Positions 14,563 through 14,600 of a stretch of 14,600 nucleotides of DNA are shown piece after piece. Made by a program: the position numbers and the translations under genes. The first letter of the stretch is position 1. Each line of letters opens with the position of its first letter. The notes beneath the pieces were generated by a model that worked only from the letters and a program-made list of their open reading frames with translations, was not told where the DNA came from and ran no database searches. Origin of the DNA: an uncultured Bacillota bacterium (GTDB taxonomy: Bacteria; Bacillota; Clostridia; Peptostreptococcales; Anaerovoracaceae); assembly GCA_958448635.1 (NCBI GenBank), contig CAUDEQ010000047.1, positions 1-14,600 on the forward strand. Direction: 5' to 3'.

Positions 14563-14600
14563 ATGGCAAAAGCTAAATTTGAAAGAACGAAGCCGCATAT
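14563..14600 (+). CDS. tuf: Elongation factor Tu, 5' end only
   Basis: Twelve complete codons and part of a thirteenth are visible before the window ends, reading MAKAKFERTKPH. This matches the start of EF-Tu, the GTPase that delivers aminoacyl-tRNA to the ribosome. AGGAGG at 14547-14552 is the ribosome binding site, ten bases upstream. The place directly after fusA is the standard one in the str operon, which supports the call although the GTP-binding motif lies outside the window. Confidence 0.93.
   Translation, partial: MAKAKFERTKPH

Noticed and set aside
1..14600. CRISPR arrays, tRNA or rRNA genes, insertion sequences and attachment sites
   Set aside because: No regularly spaced repeats, cloverleaf or rRNA sequence, transposase, or terminal repeats with target duplications were seen on either strand.

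Overview
The window looks like a low-to-moderate G+C Firmicute of the class Clostridia. Support comes from strong AGGAGG-type ribosome binding sites, heavy use of AGA for arginine, Gram-positive-type RNA polymerase subunits (the beta' trigger-loop region carries no large proteobacterial-type insertion), a Bacillus-like S12, and a MurT/GatD-type gene pair. Family-level placement is not possible from this stretch alone. All genes are on the + strand.

Layout. Positions 1-362 hold no convincing gene but contain two inverted repeats around a TATAAT box and a strong hairpin. A membrane-anchored GH25 muramidase follows (363-1157). After a 265-bp spacer with a promoter candidate comes a translationally coupled pair related to MurT (1423-2775) and GatD (2772-3536), the lipid II isoglutaminyl synthase. 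A rho-independent terminator (about 3595-3636) separates them from rpoB (3825-7532) and rpoC (7550-11260). A new promoter plus a long hairpin lies before the str operon: rpsL (11406-11822), rpsG (11963-12433), fusA (12477-14543) and the first codons of tuf (14563 to the window end).

How the genes work together. rpoB and rpoC encode the catalytic core of transcription; rpsL, rpsG, fusA and tuf encode two ribosomal proteins and two elongation factors. The order rpoB-rpoC-rpsL-rpsG-fusA-tuf is the classic bacterial cluster, but rplK/A/J/L are not next to rpoB, and the L7Ae-family gene often found between rpoC and rpsL in Firmicutes is missing. The upstream genes concern the cell wall.

Most notable observation. 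The MurT/GatD-like pair keeps the fold landmarks (Mur-ligase P-loop, four-Cys zinc ribbon, GATase framework), yet every residue of the amidotransferase triad is replaced: the GatD Cys position is Gly96, the GatD His position is Leu195, and the MurT Asp position is Asn361. The oxyanion glycine loop is also lost. The frames are open and coupled, so this looks like a maintained pseudo-amidotransferase rather than a decaying gene. Secondary points of interest are a structured rpsL-rpsG spacer (possible S7 autoregulation), a promoter-overlapping hairpin before rpsL, a short ORF with a good Shine-Dalgarno that reads through the terminator before rpoB, and a shared extended -10 module at three promoters.
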